From: Allohahella sp002354735
GTDB lineage: Bacteria > Pseudomonadota > Gammaproteobacteria > Pseudomonadales > Oleiphilaceae
Length of the DNA: 64,000 nt
Assembly: GCF_047946665.1 (NCBI RefSeq)
Contig: NZ_CP172312.1
Span: 1,922,001-1,986,000 of the forward strand
Direction: 5' to 3'
The translations under genes and the position numbers were made by a program. The notes beneath the pieces are model-generated. The model did no database searches. It was not told the DNA's origin and was given only the letters and a program-made list of their open reading frames with translations. Positions 1 to 9,207 of this stretch are shown here, piece by piece. The stretch's first letter is position 1; every line of letters starts with the position of its first letter.

Positions 1-109
1 TCAGTGCTTCGCAGGCGGGCAACATGTCTTCTGTGCGAAGACGTGTCGCCAGCAGCGACTGATGGCCGTCGCGCAGTGCGACGTCCGTGATATGAATCTT
101 TCTCGCCAT
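1..109 (-). CDS. pycB: pyruvate carboxylase subunit B / oxaloacetate decarboxylase alpha-like, N-terminal fragment (cut by window edge)
   Basis: Only the first 36 residues are in the window. They begin MARKIHITDVALRDGHQSLL and continue through a TRLRTEDM segment. This is the opening of the carboxyltransferase TIM barrel of pyruvate carboxylase B and oxaloacetate decarboxylase alpha, in which the D of the LRDxHQS motif helps bind the catalytic metal. An AGGACAGG ribosome site lies just upstream of the ATG. It follows pycA on the same strand after a 65-base gap, so the two most likely form a two-subunit pyruvate carboxylase (biotin carboxylase plus carboxyltransferase/biotin carrier) that makes oxaloacetate. 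A decarboxylase role cannot be excluded, because the rest of the gene is outside the window. Confidence 0.85.
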   Translation of the reverse strand, partial: MARKIHITDVALRDGHQSLLATRLRTEDMLPACEAL

Positions 110-174
110 GACCTGTCCTACCCTCTACTGGAGCTTGCTATTGGAGCTTGAAGCTGATTGATATGCTATTTGTT

Positions 175-1593
175 CTACCATGACTGTTGAGCGGCCAGTG
201 CCGCTGCAATGACCGTGGCCACCTGGCTTGGCGTCTTCTTCAGACTGTACTCGGCCAGCTGCGGGTTCGCGGCAATGAAACCGGTGTTGAAATTCGTGGT
301 CCTGAAATCAGGGTGCTGCAATATGTTTAGGTAGTACGGGATCGTCGTCCTGATACCAAACAATCTGATGTCGTTCAAAACCCGCTCCGAACGGCTCAGC
401 AGACTCTCCCAGTCGGCTGCCCAGACGATGAGTTTGGCGCACATCGAATCATAATAGGGAGGCAGGGTGTATCCCGAGTAGATTGCCGTATCGGTTCGTG
501 TGCCTGGCCCACCAGCGGCATAATAGCGGCTGATGGTGCCAAAGCTGGGCAGGAAGTTGTTCTGCGGGTCTTCAGCGTTGATGCGGAACTGTGCAGCGAA
601 ACCATTGATCTTGATATCCGACTGCTGCAGCCCCAGCGGCATGCCCGAGGCAATTTCGATCTGCTTCCTGACGATGTCCACGCCAGTGATTTCTTCGCTG
701 ATGGTATGCTCGACCTGGACGCGGGTATTCATCTCCATGAAGTAGAAGTCGTCCTTGTCATCAAGAAGAAATTCCACCGTTCCGGCGTTTGTGTAGTCGA
801 CTGCTTTGGCAGCCCTGACCGCAAGATCACCGATCATGTGCCGCTGTTCATCGTTCAACTGGGGCGAAGGCGCCAGCTCGATCAATTTCTGGTTGCGGCG
901 CTGAATGGAGCAGTCGCGCTCATAGAGATGGACCACGTTGCCCATCTGATCACCAAGAATCTGCACTTCGATATGACGCGGATTGACGATGCACTTTTCC
1001 AGGAAGACTTCCGCCTTCCCGAACGCCTTGGTGGCCTCTGAAATGACTCTTTGATAATTATCACGAAGCTCACGTTCATTGTCGCAGCGCCGGATGCCTC
1101 GTCCGCCGCCACCGGAGGTCGCCTTGAGCATGATCGGATAGCCAATTGCGGCGGCCTGCCCTACCGCGTCTTCGACGTCGATGAGATTGCCTTTACTACC
1201 GGGTGTAACTGGAATACCCGCCGCTATCATGCTGCTCCGGGCTTCGGTCTTGTCGCCCATACGGGCGATCACGTCGGCAGTGGGCCCGATGAAGGTCACG
1301 CCACGCGATTCGCAGACGCTCGCAAACTCGGCGGATTCGGATAGGAAGCCATAGCCGGGATGGATGCCATCGCAGCCGGCGGCCACCGCAATATTCACCA
1401 GCTGGTGTGGATTGAGATAACCTGCCAGCGGATCACTGCCAAGCCCATAGGCTTCATCGGCCTTCTTGACATGCAGGGCGAAACGGTCAGCGTCGCTGTA
1501 GACCGCGACCGAAGGGATTCCGAGTTCACGGCAGGCACGGATGATCCGCACTGCAATTTCGCCCCGGTTGGCGATGAGTATCTTCTTCAGCAT
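175..1593 (-). CDS. pycA: pyruvate carboxylase subunit A (biotin carboxylase)
   Basis: At 472 residues it has the size of a free-standing biotin carboxylase. It begins MLKKILIANRGEIAVRI, the family's N-terminal signature. The ATP-grasp glycine loop GGGGRG is at 161-166 and the catalytic segment MEMNTRVQVEH at 286-296. It carboxylates biotin with ATP and bicarbonate. The downstream partner is a carboxyltransferase of the PycB/OadA type rather than an acetyl-CoA carboxylase subunit, so I call it the pyruvate carboxylase A subunit; accC is the alternative. No biotin-carrier motif is present in this chain, so the carrier should sit on PycB. It is the third gene of a same-strand run rimK-rimB-pycA-pycB. 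Confidence 0.9.
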   Translation of the reverse strand: MLKKILIANRGEIAVRIIRACRELGIPSVAVYSDADRFALHVKKADEAYGLGSDPLAGYLNPHQLVNIAVAAGCDGIHPGYGFLSESAEFASVCESRGVTFIGPTADVIARMGDKTEARSSMIAAGIPVTPGSKGNLIDVEDAVGQAAAIGYPIMLKATSGGGGRGIRRCDNERELRDNYQRVISEATKAFGKAEVFLEKCIVNPRHIEVQILGDQMGNVVHLYERDCSIQRRNQKLIELAPSPQLNDEQRHMIGDLAVRAAKAVDYTNAGTVEFLLDDKDDFYFMEMNTRVQVEHTISEEITGVDIVRKQIEIASGMPLGLQQSDIKINGFAAQFRINAEDPQNNFLPSFGTISRYYAAGGPGTRTDTAIYSGYTLPPYYDSMCAKLIVWAADWESLLSRSERVLNDIRLFGIRTTIPYYLNILQHPDFRTTNFNTGFIAANPQLAEYSLKKTPSQVATVIAAALAAQQSW

Positions 1594-1635
1594 GTCGTCT
1601 GTCCAAGTGCTCTTCTGGATAAAGTCGGTTGATGG

Positions 1636-2151
1636 TCAGTCAATGTCAGCTTGCTTCGGTACTGTCTTGCGAACGGTTTTCGGTTTCGCAGGCTTCCTGG
1701 CAGACTTCGGCACCGGAATGATCTGCGGTGGCTTGCCCTGCAGAAATGACCCGCCTGAATCGACGATGAAACGACTACGCAGCGCGTTTCTGCCCACCAG
1801 CATCTGGAAGGCCATGTCGCCCCGCTCCGTGAGCGTCATTTCGCAGTCAAAACTGTGATCCCTGAAACGCATGTGAGTATGAATGACGTACCGCGTCTCT
1901 GTCTGCCCTCCGGAGTTGGTCACGTCGCGCACGTCTACCAATGGTGCCTGACAAAGCACCAGCGCGTGGCTGCGCCCCTGCACGGGACTGGTATGGAAGC
2001 GCGCATAGCGCATGCCGTCCTGCTCCACGATCTTGATGTGCATGGCATGCAGCGAACATGTCTTTGCACCGGTATCAATCTTGGCTTTGAGGTACCTGAT
2101 ACCGAGATCCGGCAACCCTACCCACTCGCGCCAACCTACTAGACCTTTCAC
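1636..2151 (-). CDS. rimB: RimB-like protease (PF05618 family)
   Basis: The 171 residues match the family labelled ATP-dependent zinc protease (PF05618). The N-terminal KIDTGAKTCSLHA segment carries a retropepsin-like D-T-G-A at 26-29. The last 30 residues are Lys/Pro-rich. The stop of rimK lies five bases upstream of its start, so the two are co-transcribed. In Pseudomonas the RimABK system couples a ribosomal protein S6 glutamate ligase (RimK) to a protease (RimB) and an EAL-domain protein (RimA). The pairing here supports the same role, namely processing of glutamylated S6 or control of RimK. Substrate and mechanism are inferred from that system. No rimA is adjacent. Confidence 0.8.
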   Translation of the reverse strand: MKGLVGWREWVGLPDLGIRYLKAKIDTGAKTCSLHAMHIKIVEQDGMRYARFHTSPVQGRSHALVLCQAPLVDVRDVTNSGGQTETRYVIHTHMRFRDHSFDCEMTLTERGDMAFQMLVGRNALRSRFIVDSGGSFLQGKPPQIIPVPKSARKPAKPKTVRKTVPKQADID

Positions 2152-2156
2152 CTGCC

Positions 2157-3068
2157 CTAGCCCTTACCGCGGGTCTTGGTGGTGGCCTTGTTGGATTCCA
2201 TCACCTTTTCGAGATGCCGATAGATCATGGTGGCGACATCCTTACCGGACGCATTCTCTATGCCTTCAAGTCCTGGCGAGGAGTTGACTTCCATGATCTT
2301 GGGCCCGGACTCAGCGCGCAGCAGATCGACCCCAGCCACATTGAGTCCCATGACCTGAGCAGCCTTGAGCGCCGCCTGACGTTCCTTGGGCGTTATCTTG
2401 ACCAGCGTTGCAGTACCCCCACGGTGCAGGTTCGACCGGAACTCTCCTGGTTGCGCCTGGCGCTTCATGGCAGCCACAACACGGTCACCAACGACGAAGC
2501 AGCGTATGTCGGCACCGCCAGCCTCCTTCACGTACTCCTGCACCAGTATATTGGCCTTCAGGCCCATAAAGGCTTCGATAACGCTCTCGGCAGCCTTCCT
2601 GGTTTCTGCCAGAACGACGCCAATACCCTGCGTACCTTCGAGCAGCTTGATAACCACCGGGGTGCCGCCGCACATCTGAAGGAGATCGTTGATATCGCCA
2701 GGCGCATGGGCAAACCCGCTGACAGGCAGACCGACCCCTTTTCGCGACAACAGCTGCAGAGAACGCAGCTTGTCGCGGGATCGTGTGATGGCAACAGATT
2801 CGTTCAGAGGGTAGACTCCCATCATCTCGAATTGTCGCAGCACAGCTGCGCCATAGAACGTGATCGATGCACCAATTCGCGGTATGACTGCATCAAAGCC
2901 TTCGAGCGGCTTGCCCGCATAGTGTATGGTCGGTTTGGCGGTGGCGATGTTCATGTAGCAGCGCAAGGTATCGACCACATGGACCTCATGCCCAAGTGCC
3001 TCGCCAGCTTCTACCAGGCGGCGGGTCGAATACAGCTTCTTGTTCCGGGACAGAACGGCTACTTTCAT
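2157..3068 (-). CDS. rimK: ribosomal protein S6--L-glutamate ligase RimK
   Basis: The 303 residues match RimK in length and sequence. The N-terminal domain starts MKVAVLSRNKKLYSTRRL. An ATP-grasp fold follows, with the PVVIKLLEGTQGIGVVL loop near residue 140 and the metal-binding segment MEVNSSPGLEGIE near 260. RimK adds glutamate residues to the C-terminus of ribosomal protein S6 and in some species makes poly-glutamate. The C-terminus carries a short Lys/Thr-rich tail. It is the first gene of a minus-strand run with rimB five bases downstream, and it is transcribed divergently from an ABC exporter across a 168-base gap. Confidence 0.93.
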   Translation of the reverse strand: MKVAVLSRNKKLYSTRRLVEAGEALGHEVHVVDTLRCYMNIATAKPTIHYAGKPLEGFDAVIPRIGASITFYGAAVLRQFEMMGVYPLNESVAITRSRDKLRSLQLLSRKGVGLPVSGFAHAPGDINDLLQMCGGTPVVIKLLEGTQGIGVVLAETRKAAESVIEAFMGLKANILVQEYVKEAGGADIRCFVVGDRVVAAMKRQAQPGEFRSNLHRGGTATLVKITPKERQAALKAAQVMGLNVAGVDLLRAESGPKIMEVNSSPGLEGIENASGKDVATMIYRHLEKVMESNKATTKTRGKG

Positions 3069-3236
3069 TATGAATTCCTTGGTTTTGTTTGTTCTGCAGG
3101 CGATCAGGCAACTGCGTCAGGCTTCTGCTCTTCAGCGCGCCGGACTGCATCGCGCTACTATGATACGCCCGGTTTGCAGGTGCAAGCTGCTCGATGAATC
3201 TCTCTACTTTTCAATTAACGGCAGGACTCAATCGTA

Positions 3237-5018
3237 GTGGCCAGCTCAAGTTTCCAGGCGCTGTACTCCCTCATCCGCTATGCCCGTGGTTACCGTCGCC
3301 AGATCATCTCTGCAAGCATCTGTTCAGCGATCAACAAGCTCTTCGATATAGCGCCCGAAATTCTCATCGGCATCGCCATCGATGTGGTCGTGAACCAGCA
3401 GACGAGCTTCGTGGCGCAGATGGGCGTCGAATCACCCGCCATGCAGATCACGCTGATCGCGGTGCTCACCTTTCTCATCTGGGCCGGTGAATCCATATTC
3501 GAATACGCCTATCTCATCCTCTGGCGTAACCTTGCCCAACAACTACAGTCGGACCTGAGACAGGATGGTTACGAACACCTCCAGCGGCTGGATATGGCGT
3601 ATTTCGAGTCACGCAGCTCAGGCGAGCTCATCTCGATACTGAACGACGACGTCAACCAGCTCGAGCGGTTTCTCGACGGTGGCGCGAACGCGCTGATACA
3701 GGTATTCGTTACGGTGATAGCCGTGGGCGGGGTCTTCTTCTACATCAGTCCGATGATCGCCCTGCTCGCCTTCACCCCTATACCGGTAATCATTTACGGT
3801 GCTTTCGCGTTTCAGAAGCGAGCACAGCCACTTTATGATGATGTCAGGCAGCGCGTTGGGGATCTTTCCAGCCGGCTGGCCAATAACATCGGCGGCATTG
3901 CGACCATCAAGAGCTTCACCGCAGAGCAGAGAGAGGCCGCTCAGCTCAGGCAGATCAGTGAATCCTATGTGACATCGAACCGCGCAGCGATCCGGGTGAG
4001 TTCTGCCTTCATTCCCATCATCAGAATGGCAATTCTAGCCGGCTTTCTTGCTACGCTCGTAGTTGGTGGCATGCAGGCGCTGGATGGTGATTTGAGCGTT
4101 GGCGCCTACGGCGTTCTGGTCTTCCTGACCCAGCGCCTGCTCTGGCCACTCACTTCATTGGCGGGCACAGTAGACCTGTACGAGCGCGCGATGGCGAGTA
4201 CCCGGCGCATCCTCGGGCTGCTGGAGACACCGGTCACCGTCATCGACTCCACAGGCGGCGAGGCCATGTCGATTTCAGTGGCTGACGATATCCGGTTCAG
4301 TGCGGTCAGTTTTGGCTATGAGCACAGCTCCGCCCCGACTCTGCGTGATATCGACCTTACCATCAGAGGTGGCAGCACCCTTGCGCTGGTCGGCACTACT
4401 GGCAGCGGGAAGTCCACTCTGATCAAGCTGCTGTTGAGATTCTATGACCCCAGCGCGGGCGATATCACCATCGGCGGGCACAATATTCGCGACATATCAC
4501 TGCAGAATCTGCGTGACGGCATCGGCCTGGTGAGCCAGGATGTTTTCCTCTTCGATGGCACACTCTTCGACAATATCGCCTACGCCCGCCCCGACGCCGA
4601 TCGTGAAGCCGTCGAACTGGCGGCCCGGATGGCCGAAGCCTGGACTTTCATCTGTCGCCTGCCGGAAGGATTGGACACACAGATCGGCGAGCGCGGTGTG
4701 CGACTCTCGGGCGGTCAACGCCAGCGGATTTCATTGGCCCGAGCGCTACTGAAAGATCCCCCGATTCTCATACTCGATGAGGCGACGAGTGCGGTCGATA
4801 ATGAAACCGAAGCGGCCATACAGCGAAGCATGGTGAAGATCCGCCAGGACCGAACCCTTATCATCATTGCACACCGGCTCAGCACGGTTGTCGACGCCGA
4901 TCGCATCGTGGTTGTGGAAGATGGTCAGATCCTGGAGTCGGGCACGCATGCCGAGCTCCTGGCCGCAGATGGTCCATATCATCGGCAATGGCGCGTCCAG
5001 ACCGGGGTGAACGCTTGA
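3237..5018 (+). CDS. ABC exporter, fused permease and ATPase (half-transporter)
   Basis: The 593-residue chain has an N-terminal six-helix ABC exporter domain (about 1-325) and a C-terminal nucleotide-binding domain. Visible motifs are Walker A GTTGSGKST at 386-394, the Q-loop SQDVF near 433, signature LSGGQ at 490-494, Walker B LILDE at 511-515 and the switch His at 546. Such half-transporters dimerise in the inner membrane and export lipids, peptides or drugs. Nothing in the sequence fixes the substrate. Translation appears to start at a GTG. The stop codon lies inside the start region of the next gene, so the exporter and the GGDEF-EAL protein are probably translated together. MsbA-like lipid export is possible but unproven. 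Confidence 0.88.
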   Translation: MASSSFQALYSLIRYARGYRRQIISASICSAINKLFDIAPEILIGIAIDVVVNQQTSFVAQMGVESPAMQITLIAVLTFLIWAGESIFEYAYLILWRNLAQQLQSDLRQDGYEHLQRLDMAYFESRSSGELISILNDDVNQLERFLDGGANALIQVFVTVIAVGGVFFYISPMIALLAFTPIPVIIYGAFAFQKRAQPLYDDVRQRVGDLSSRLANNIGGIATIKSFTAEQREAAQLRQISESYVTSNRAAIRVSSAFIPIIRMAILAGFLATLVVGGMQALDGDLSVGAYGVLVFLTQRLLWPLTSLAGTVDLYERAMASTRRILGLLETPVTVIDSTGGEAMSISVADDIRFSAVSFGYEHSSAPTLRDIDLTIRGGSTLALVGTTGSGKSTLIKLLLRFYDPSAGDITIGGHNIRDISLQNLRDGIGLVSQDVFLFDGTLFDNIAYARPDADREAVELAARMAEAWTFICRLPEGLDTQIGERGVRLSGGQRQRISLARALLKDPPILILDEATSAVDNETEAAIQRSMVKIRQDRTLIIIAHRLSTVVDADRIVVVEDGQILESGTHAELLAADGPYHRQWRVQTGVNA

Positions 5019-7174
5019 GGCGCCTGCGACAGTGGTACAACAATGCGCCCCTGCGGACGAAGTTTTCTTTCGTGTTCTGCTCGATCACCTTTGTGGTCAC
5101 AATCTGCATGTCGCTGGCGCTGGTGCTGCTATACGCCACCCAGCAGCGCGATGATTTCGCAAATGCTGTCGAGGCCGAGGCTCTGACATTCAGCCAGATC
5201 ATTCAGGCCCATCCATTGAACGGATCGGAAGCTGCGACCCTCTCTCTCTTGCGCAATCTCTCGTCCCAGGTCACGACACACGACCTCAATGTGTCTGTCT
5301 GCCTTGTTGAAACGATGGAAAATTTCGGTCTGAAATTCAAGTCGGCGACCGCGCTCCCTGCCCTGGCAGAAGTAGACCACCAGGAAGTGGCTAGCTGCTC
5401 CGGCGGCACGTTCTCGCAGTGGGACGCAGGTAGCTATGAGGTCGGCAGACTGGTCAGTCGAGGCGAAACTATGGCGGTAGCCTATCTTGGCATCGAAGCT
5501 GACGCCGCAGTGCTGCTCGACCGCGTGCTGGCGCTCGCATTGCTGCTATTGTTCGCGGTGCTGGCCACGGTAGCACTGGCGTCGCTCGTAGCCTACCGCA
5601 TGCAGGGCGCCATCCTGCGCCCGCTCGGTGCGCTGCAGCGCGTGAGCAACTCGATTCTCGCAAGCGCCGATTACGATCAACGAGTGGCGGTCGAGGGCGA
5701 TGATGAAATTGGTGCCCTGGTCGAAACTTACAACAAGATGCTCAGCACTATCGCGCAGCGACGCAAGGAGCGGGATAAAGCTCTCGCCACACTGGACCGG
5801 CTTGCCAATTTTGACGGGCTTACTCACCTGCCGAACAGGAACGCCAGCCTCAGAACACTCAATGATGCCGTTGCGGCCGCCCGCCGTAACGCTGGCGAAG
5901 TCGCGGCTATGTACATCGATCTCGACAATTTCAAGCTGGTGAATGATTCTCTTGGGCATGAAGCAGGCGACGCGCTGCTGTTGGAGGCAGCAGGACGATT
6001 GAACAAGACCCTGGGCGATCAGGGTGTTCTTGGCAGGCTGGGTGGAGATGAGTTCCTCATCATCGCGGCTGCACCAGATGGCCAGCTTTCTGACGACAGG
6101 CTTGGCGAACTCGCGAGCAAGTGCATCGCTGCCCTGGCAAAACCGTTCACACTCTCCGGCCACGTCGTTTCGACCCGGGCGAGCATCGGCATCGCCCGGT
6201 TTCCACAACATGCTGATGATGGCGACGTCTTGCTCAAGATGGCTGATGGTGCAATGTACAAAGCCAAGGAAGACGGCAGGGATACCTATCGCTTTTTCGA
6301 CGAAAAGATCAACAAGCGCAATCAGCGTCGGCACATGATCGCAACCGATCTGCGAATCGCCCTGCGTGAGCGGCAGATGCAGGTGGCCTACCAGCCTATC
6401 GTACAGGTCGACAATCATCAGATCGTCGGTGCCGAAGCGCTCCTGCGCTGGCACCATCCACAATTTCGCATGATAGGACCGGCGGAGTTCGTACCGGTTG
6501 CCGAAAGTGCCGGCCTCATCAACCAGCTCGGTATCTGGGTGATCGAACAGGTCTGCATCCTTCTCAAGCGCCTGCAGTCCGGCGCAATGCCATTTCTGGC
6601 GAATGATCAGTACTTCAGGATTGCGGTAAACCTGTCGGCAGTGCAGTTCCGCCAGGACGACCTGTTCGAGACGATCGAGAACATCATGCTCGAGCACGGC
6701 GTCTCCCCCTCCAGGCTCCGCTTCGAAGTGACAGAATCGATTTTCATGGATGAGCTCAACCGAGCCAGTAGTGTGATAGCCCGGCTGCGAAAGATTGGCT
6801 GCGGGGTCTCGATTGATGATTTTGGCACCGGATACTCATCACTGTCCTACCTGAGCAAATTGCCCGTCGATACGCTCAAGATCGATCGCTCCTTCGTCAA
6901 CGAACTGAGCTCGTACTACAGCTCACTGCATGAGCAGGCACAACCCTCTGTCTCGGGCCTGAATCAGCCTGATCCCAGGCAGGCCCAGGCCATCGCACTG
7001 GCCATTCTTTCGCTGGCGAAGAATCTCGGGATGCACGTGGTGGCCGAAGGTGTAGAGCACCTCGACCAACTGCGCTTTCTAAAGGAGCATGGCTGCGATT
7101 CGGTACAGGGATATCTGTTCGGGAAACCGATGCCCGAGCGCGACTTCATCGACTTCATCAGTCGAAAAAAATAA
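4988..7174 (+). CDS. membrane-bound GGDEF-EAL cyclic-di-GMP enzyme with HAMP domain
   Basis: The 728 residues contain a first membrane helix (about 24-46), a periplasmic sensor region of about 130 residues, a second helix (about 180-205), a HAMP segment ending in DDEIGALVETYNKM, a GGDEF domain and an EAL domain. GGDEF is intact at 352-356, but no RxxD inhibitory site precedes it. EAL is at 483-485 and DDFGTGYSS starts at 610. Both diguanylate cyclase and phosphodiesterase activity are therefore possible. The periplasmic part resembles the CHASE8-type sensors often found in such proteins (inference). The ATG at 4988 overlaps the ABC gene by 31 bases. A TTG at 5015 preceded by GGGGTGA is an alternative start. 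The gene probably shares an operon with the exporter. Confidence 0.88.
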   Translation: MARPDRGERLRRLRQWYNNAPLRTKFSFVFCSITFVVTICMSLALVLLYATQQRDDFANAVEAEALTFSQIIQAHPLNGSEAATLSLLRNLSSQVTTHDLNVSVCLVETMENFGLKFKSATALPALAEVDHQEVASCSGGTFSQWDAGSYEVGRLVSRGETMAVAYLGIEADAAVLLDRVLALALLLLFAVLATVALASLVAYRMQGAILRPLGALQRVSNSILASADYDQRVAVEGDDEIGALVETYNKMLSTIAQRRKERDKALATLDRLANFDGLTHLPNRNASLRTLNDAVAAARRNAGEVAAMYIDLDNFKLVNDSLGHEAGDALLLEAAGRLNKTLGDQGVLGRLGGDEFLIIAAAPDGQLSDDRLGELASKCIAALAKPFTLSGHVVSTRASIGIARFPQHADDGDVLLKMADGAMYKAKEDGRDTYRFFDEKINKRNQRRHMIATDLRIALRERQMQVAYQPIVQVDNHQIVGAEALLRWHHPQFRMIGPAEFVPVAESAGLINQLGIWVIEQVCILLKRLQSGAMPFLANDQYFRIAVNLSAVQFRQDDLFETIENIMLEHGVSPSRLRFEVTESIFMDELNRASSVIARLRKIGCGVSIDDFGTGYSSLSYLSKLPVDTLKIDRSFVNELSSYYSSLHEQAQPSVSGLNQPDPRQAQAIALAILSLAKNLGMHVVAEGVEHLDQLRFLKEHGCDSVQGYLFGKPMPERDFIDFISRKK

Positions 7175-7196
7175 GACCACCGCACATGAGACCTTT

Positions 7197-8456
7197 ATGA
7201 GCATCAGCTTTTCTTTTCATTCACCGGAACGCCGAATTCAGCGGCTTGCACCGAAACTGCTGTTACTTTTCACGACCGCAACTCCTGCCGTCGCGGCTGT
7301 TCTGGACGATGTCAGCTTCAGCAATCGTCTGCAGAGTGAACTGCGATATTTCTGGGAGGATGCCCTGTATGGGCAGACGAGTCCGCTTCGGCCATCAATA
7401 GCCTGGGAGCCCGAGATTGCCTGGCGAGGCGAGTCTCCGATAAGCCTCTACTTCAAAGGCTTTGCGCGAGAGAACTTTATCGGCGACAGCCACCGTGCTC
7501 ATGCTGATGTGAGGGAGCTGTATGCCATTTACGAGGGCGACAGCTGGGATCTCGTTGTTGGCGCCAATAAGGTGTTCTGGGGGGTCACTGAATCACGGCA
7601 CCTGGTCGATGTGATCAATCAGTCCGATCTGATCGAAGATATCGACGGTGAAGACAAGCTTGGGCAGCCCATGCTCAATCTCAATATGCAGGCAGCCTGG
7701 GGGCGAATGGCCTTTTTCGTACTGCCCTACTTTCGTGAGCGAACCCTGCCTCATGATAATGATCGCTTTCGCCTGCCGCTTTCCATTGAAGACGATCCTG
7801 CCTATGACAGCGGGGACGAGCAGTGGCATCCGGACCTGGCCTTTCGATACAGTCATTACATCGACAGCCTTGACTTCGGCCTCAGCTATTTCAACGGCAC
7901 CAATCGCGAGCCAGTATATGAACTGGAAATTTCGCCACCTGCCGCTGCTGGACTGCCACCTCAAGCCAGCCTGCGCCCCCGATATACACAAATGCGACAA
8001 TACGGCCTGGATCTGCAATACACTGTAGATTCATGGCTTCTGAAATTGGAAGCTATCTACCGCTCGACCCCTAAAGACGACTTTTTCGCTTCTGTCAGCG
8101 GCTTCGAGTATACGATGTATCAAATTTTCGGCACTGATGGCGATCTGGGCCTGCTGCTTGAATACCTCAATGATCGCCGTGATGAGCGAATCGATCCGGT
8201 TCAGGGTGACGACGATATTTTTGCGGGGCTACGCTGGGCCGCGAACGATATCGATGGCACATCGGTACTTGGCGGCGCCATTGTGGACCTTCAGGGTGGG
8301 ACGACTTTCGTCAGTATAGAGGCCGAGCGCCGCCTGCGAGACGACATCAAGCTCGAATTCGCCATCAGAATGATCACCGAAGCGGCCAAGGATGACAGTG
8401 CCTTTGCATTACGGAATGATGACTACGCCGAACTGGGACTGAACTACTATTTTTGA
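7197..8456 (+). CDS. putative outer-membrane beta-barrel protein with signal peptide
   Basis: The product is 419 residues from the ATG at 7197. An in-frame upstream extension into the previous gene is rejected because it would precede the signal peptide. The N-terminus has a hydrophobic stretch (KLLLLFTTATPAVAA) that ends in a plausible signal peptidase I site. The mature part alternates polar and hydrophobic residues, is rich in Tyr, Trp and Asp, and ends LGLNYYF. A terminal Phe is the usual outer-membrane assembly signal. I do not recognise a named porin family. It starts 22 bases after the GGDEF-EAL stop, so it is probably the last gene of the exporter/GGDEF-EAL operon and could be an outer-membrane partner of either. 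Confidence 0.7.
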   Translation: MSISFSFHSPERRIQRLAPKLLLLFTTATPAVAAVLDDVSFSNRLQSELRYFWEDALYGQTSPLRPSIAWEPEIAWRGESPISLYFKGFARENFIGDSHRAHADVRELYAIYEGDSWDLVVGANKVFWGVTESRHLVDVINQSDLIEDIDGEDKLGQPMLNLNMQAAWGRMAFFVLPYFRERTLPHDNDRFRLPLSIEDDPAYDSGDEQWHPDLAFRYSHYIDSLDFGLSYFNGTNREPVYELEISPPAAAGLPPQASLRPRYTQMRQYGLDLQYTVDSWLLKLEAIYRSTPKDDFFASVSGFEYTMYQIFGTDGDLGLLLEYLNDRRDERIDPVQGDDDIFAGLRWAANDIDGTSVLGGAIVDLQGGTTFVSIEAERRLRDDIKLEFAIRMITEAAKDDSAFALRNDDYAELGLNYYF

Positions 8457-8475
8457 GTGTCGCCCGGGAACTTAT

Positions 8476-8505
8476 CCAGCCAGCACCGGCGTCAAGCCGG
8501 ACTGG
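8476..8505. terminator. weak hairpin between convergent genes
   Basis: The gap between the convergent barrel and lipoprotein genes holds an imperfect stem: CCAG-(CA)-CCGGC, loop GTCAA, GCCGG-(A)-CTGG. No T-run follows on either strand. It may be a weak shared terminator or only a structured spacer. Confidence 0.3.
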
Positions 8506-8517
8506 ACTGGGGGCACA

Positions 8518-9207
8518 TCAATCCTCCGCTGAAGGCCGGACTTCTTCCAATAGCGCCCTGACAACTTCATCGACCTGCTGCTGGCTATCATTGGCGCTCA
8601 TGCCGAGGAAGTTATGATTGGCAACGCCGAACCAGACGACCTCACTGGCCACCTTGTCGGACCGCGCCTCAGCATCGCCGTCAAGGGCCGCGGGGCGTGG
8701 TTTTCTGAGTTCTACCGCGAAGCGTCCGGAGGTATAATCCTCAGGCAGCACATCCCTCGCGCCACCCATCAGGAGCCCACCTCGACGCACGCCGAAACCG
8801 AGCGACAGTGTGCTTGGGCGATACCTCACTCGCTCCTCAGACTGCAACGTGAAATCGACGATCAGTAAGCCTTCCGACGCCTCAGCGCCAGGGGTCTGTT
8901 CAAGTCCCATGGCCTTGAGCTCTTTCGCAATGGCTTCCTGTATTCGATTGACCACGAGCGGGTTGACCAGATCGGCCGACTTGGTTACTGCGGTGACCGG
9001 CTCTGCAAAGCGGAAAGTAGAGTAATCCGCCAGGGCAAAACCATCGTCCTTGTCGGTCTTCACCGAGTAGCCCGCGCAGGCCTGCAGCAGCATCAGGATC
9101 AGAGCAATAAGCCCGGCCTGCAACAGCCGACCCGTTCCAGCTGACGGGAGGTTGGCTAGCAGCGCTTGAGTAATACTGGGGAGTGCTCTCATGTTGGTCT
9201 TTCTCAT
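8518..9207 (-). CDS. DUF4136-type lipoprotein
   Basis: The 229-residue product has a hydrophobic N-terminal segment ending LMLLQAC near residue 44, which fits a lipoprotein signal with the Cys as the lipidated residue. The following region, with a YSTFRF motif after about 15 residues and a long amphipathic segment, matches DUF4136. Members are mostly outer-membrane or periplasmic lipoproteins of unknown role. The N-terminal leader is long; the second Met (residue 6) is an alternative start. The start codon directly abuts the stop of the DUF2914 gene, so the two are translationally linked. Confidence 0.75.
   Translation of the reverse strand: MRKTNMRALPSITQALLANLPSAGTGRLLQAGLIALILMLLQACAGYSVKTDKDDGFALADYSTFRFAEPVTAVTKSADLVNPLVVNRIQEAIAKELKAMGLEQTPGAEASEGLLIVDFTLQSEERVRYRPSTLSLGFGVRRGGLLMGGARDVLPEDYTSGRFAVELRKPRPAALDGDAEARSDKVASEVVWFGVANHNFLGMSANDSQQQVDEVVRALLEEVRPSAED

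Noticed and set aside
128..155. Direct repeat GGAGCTTG between pycA and pycB
   Set aside because: Two short copies about 13 bases apart, not part of any operator I recognise.
2214..3197. Long plus-strand ORF of 327 codons opposite rimK
   Set aside because: It lies entirely across rimK, has no recognisable domain, and its residues follow from the reverse complement of a well-supported gene.
5546..6697. Long minus-strand ORF opposite the GGDEF-EAL gene
   Set aside because: It overlaps intact GGDEF and EAL motifs on the plus strand and has no recognisable domain.
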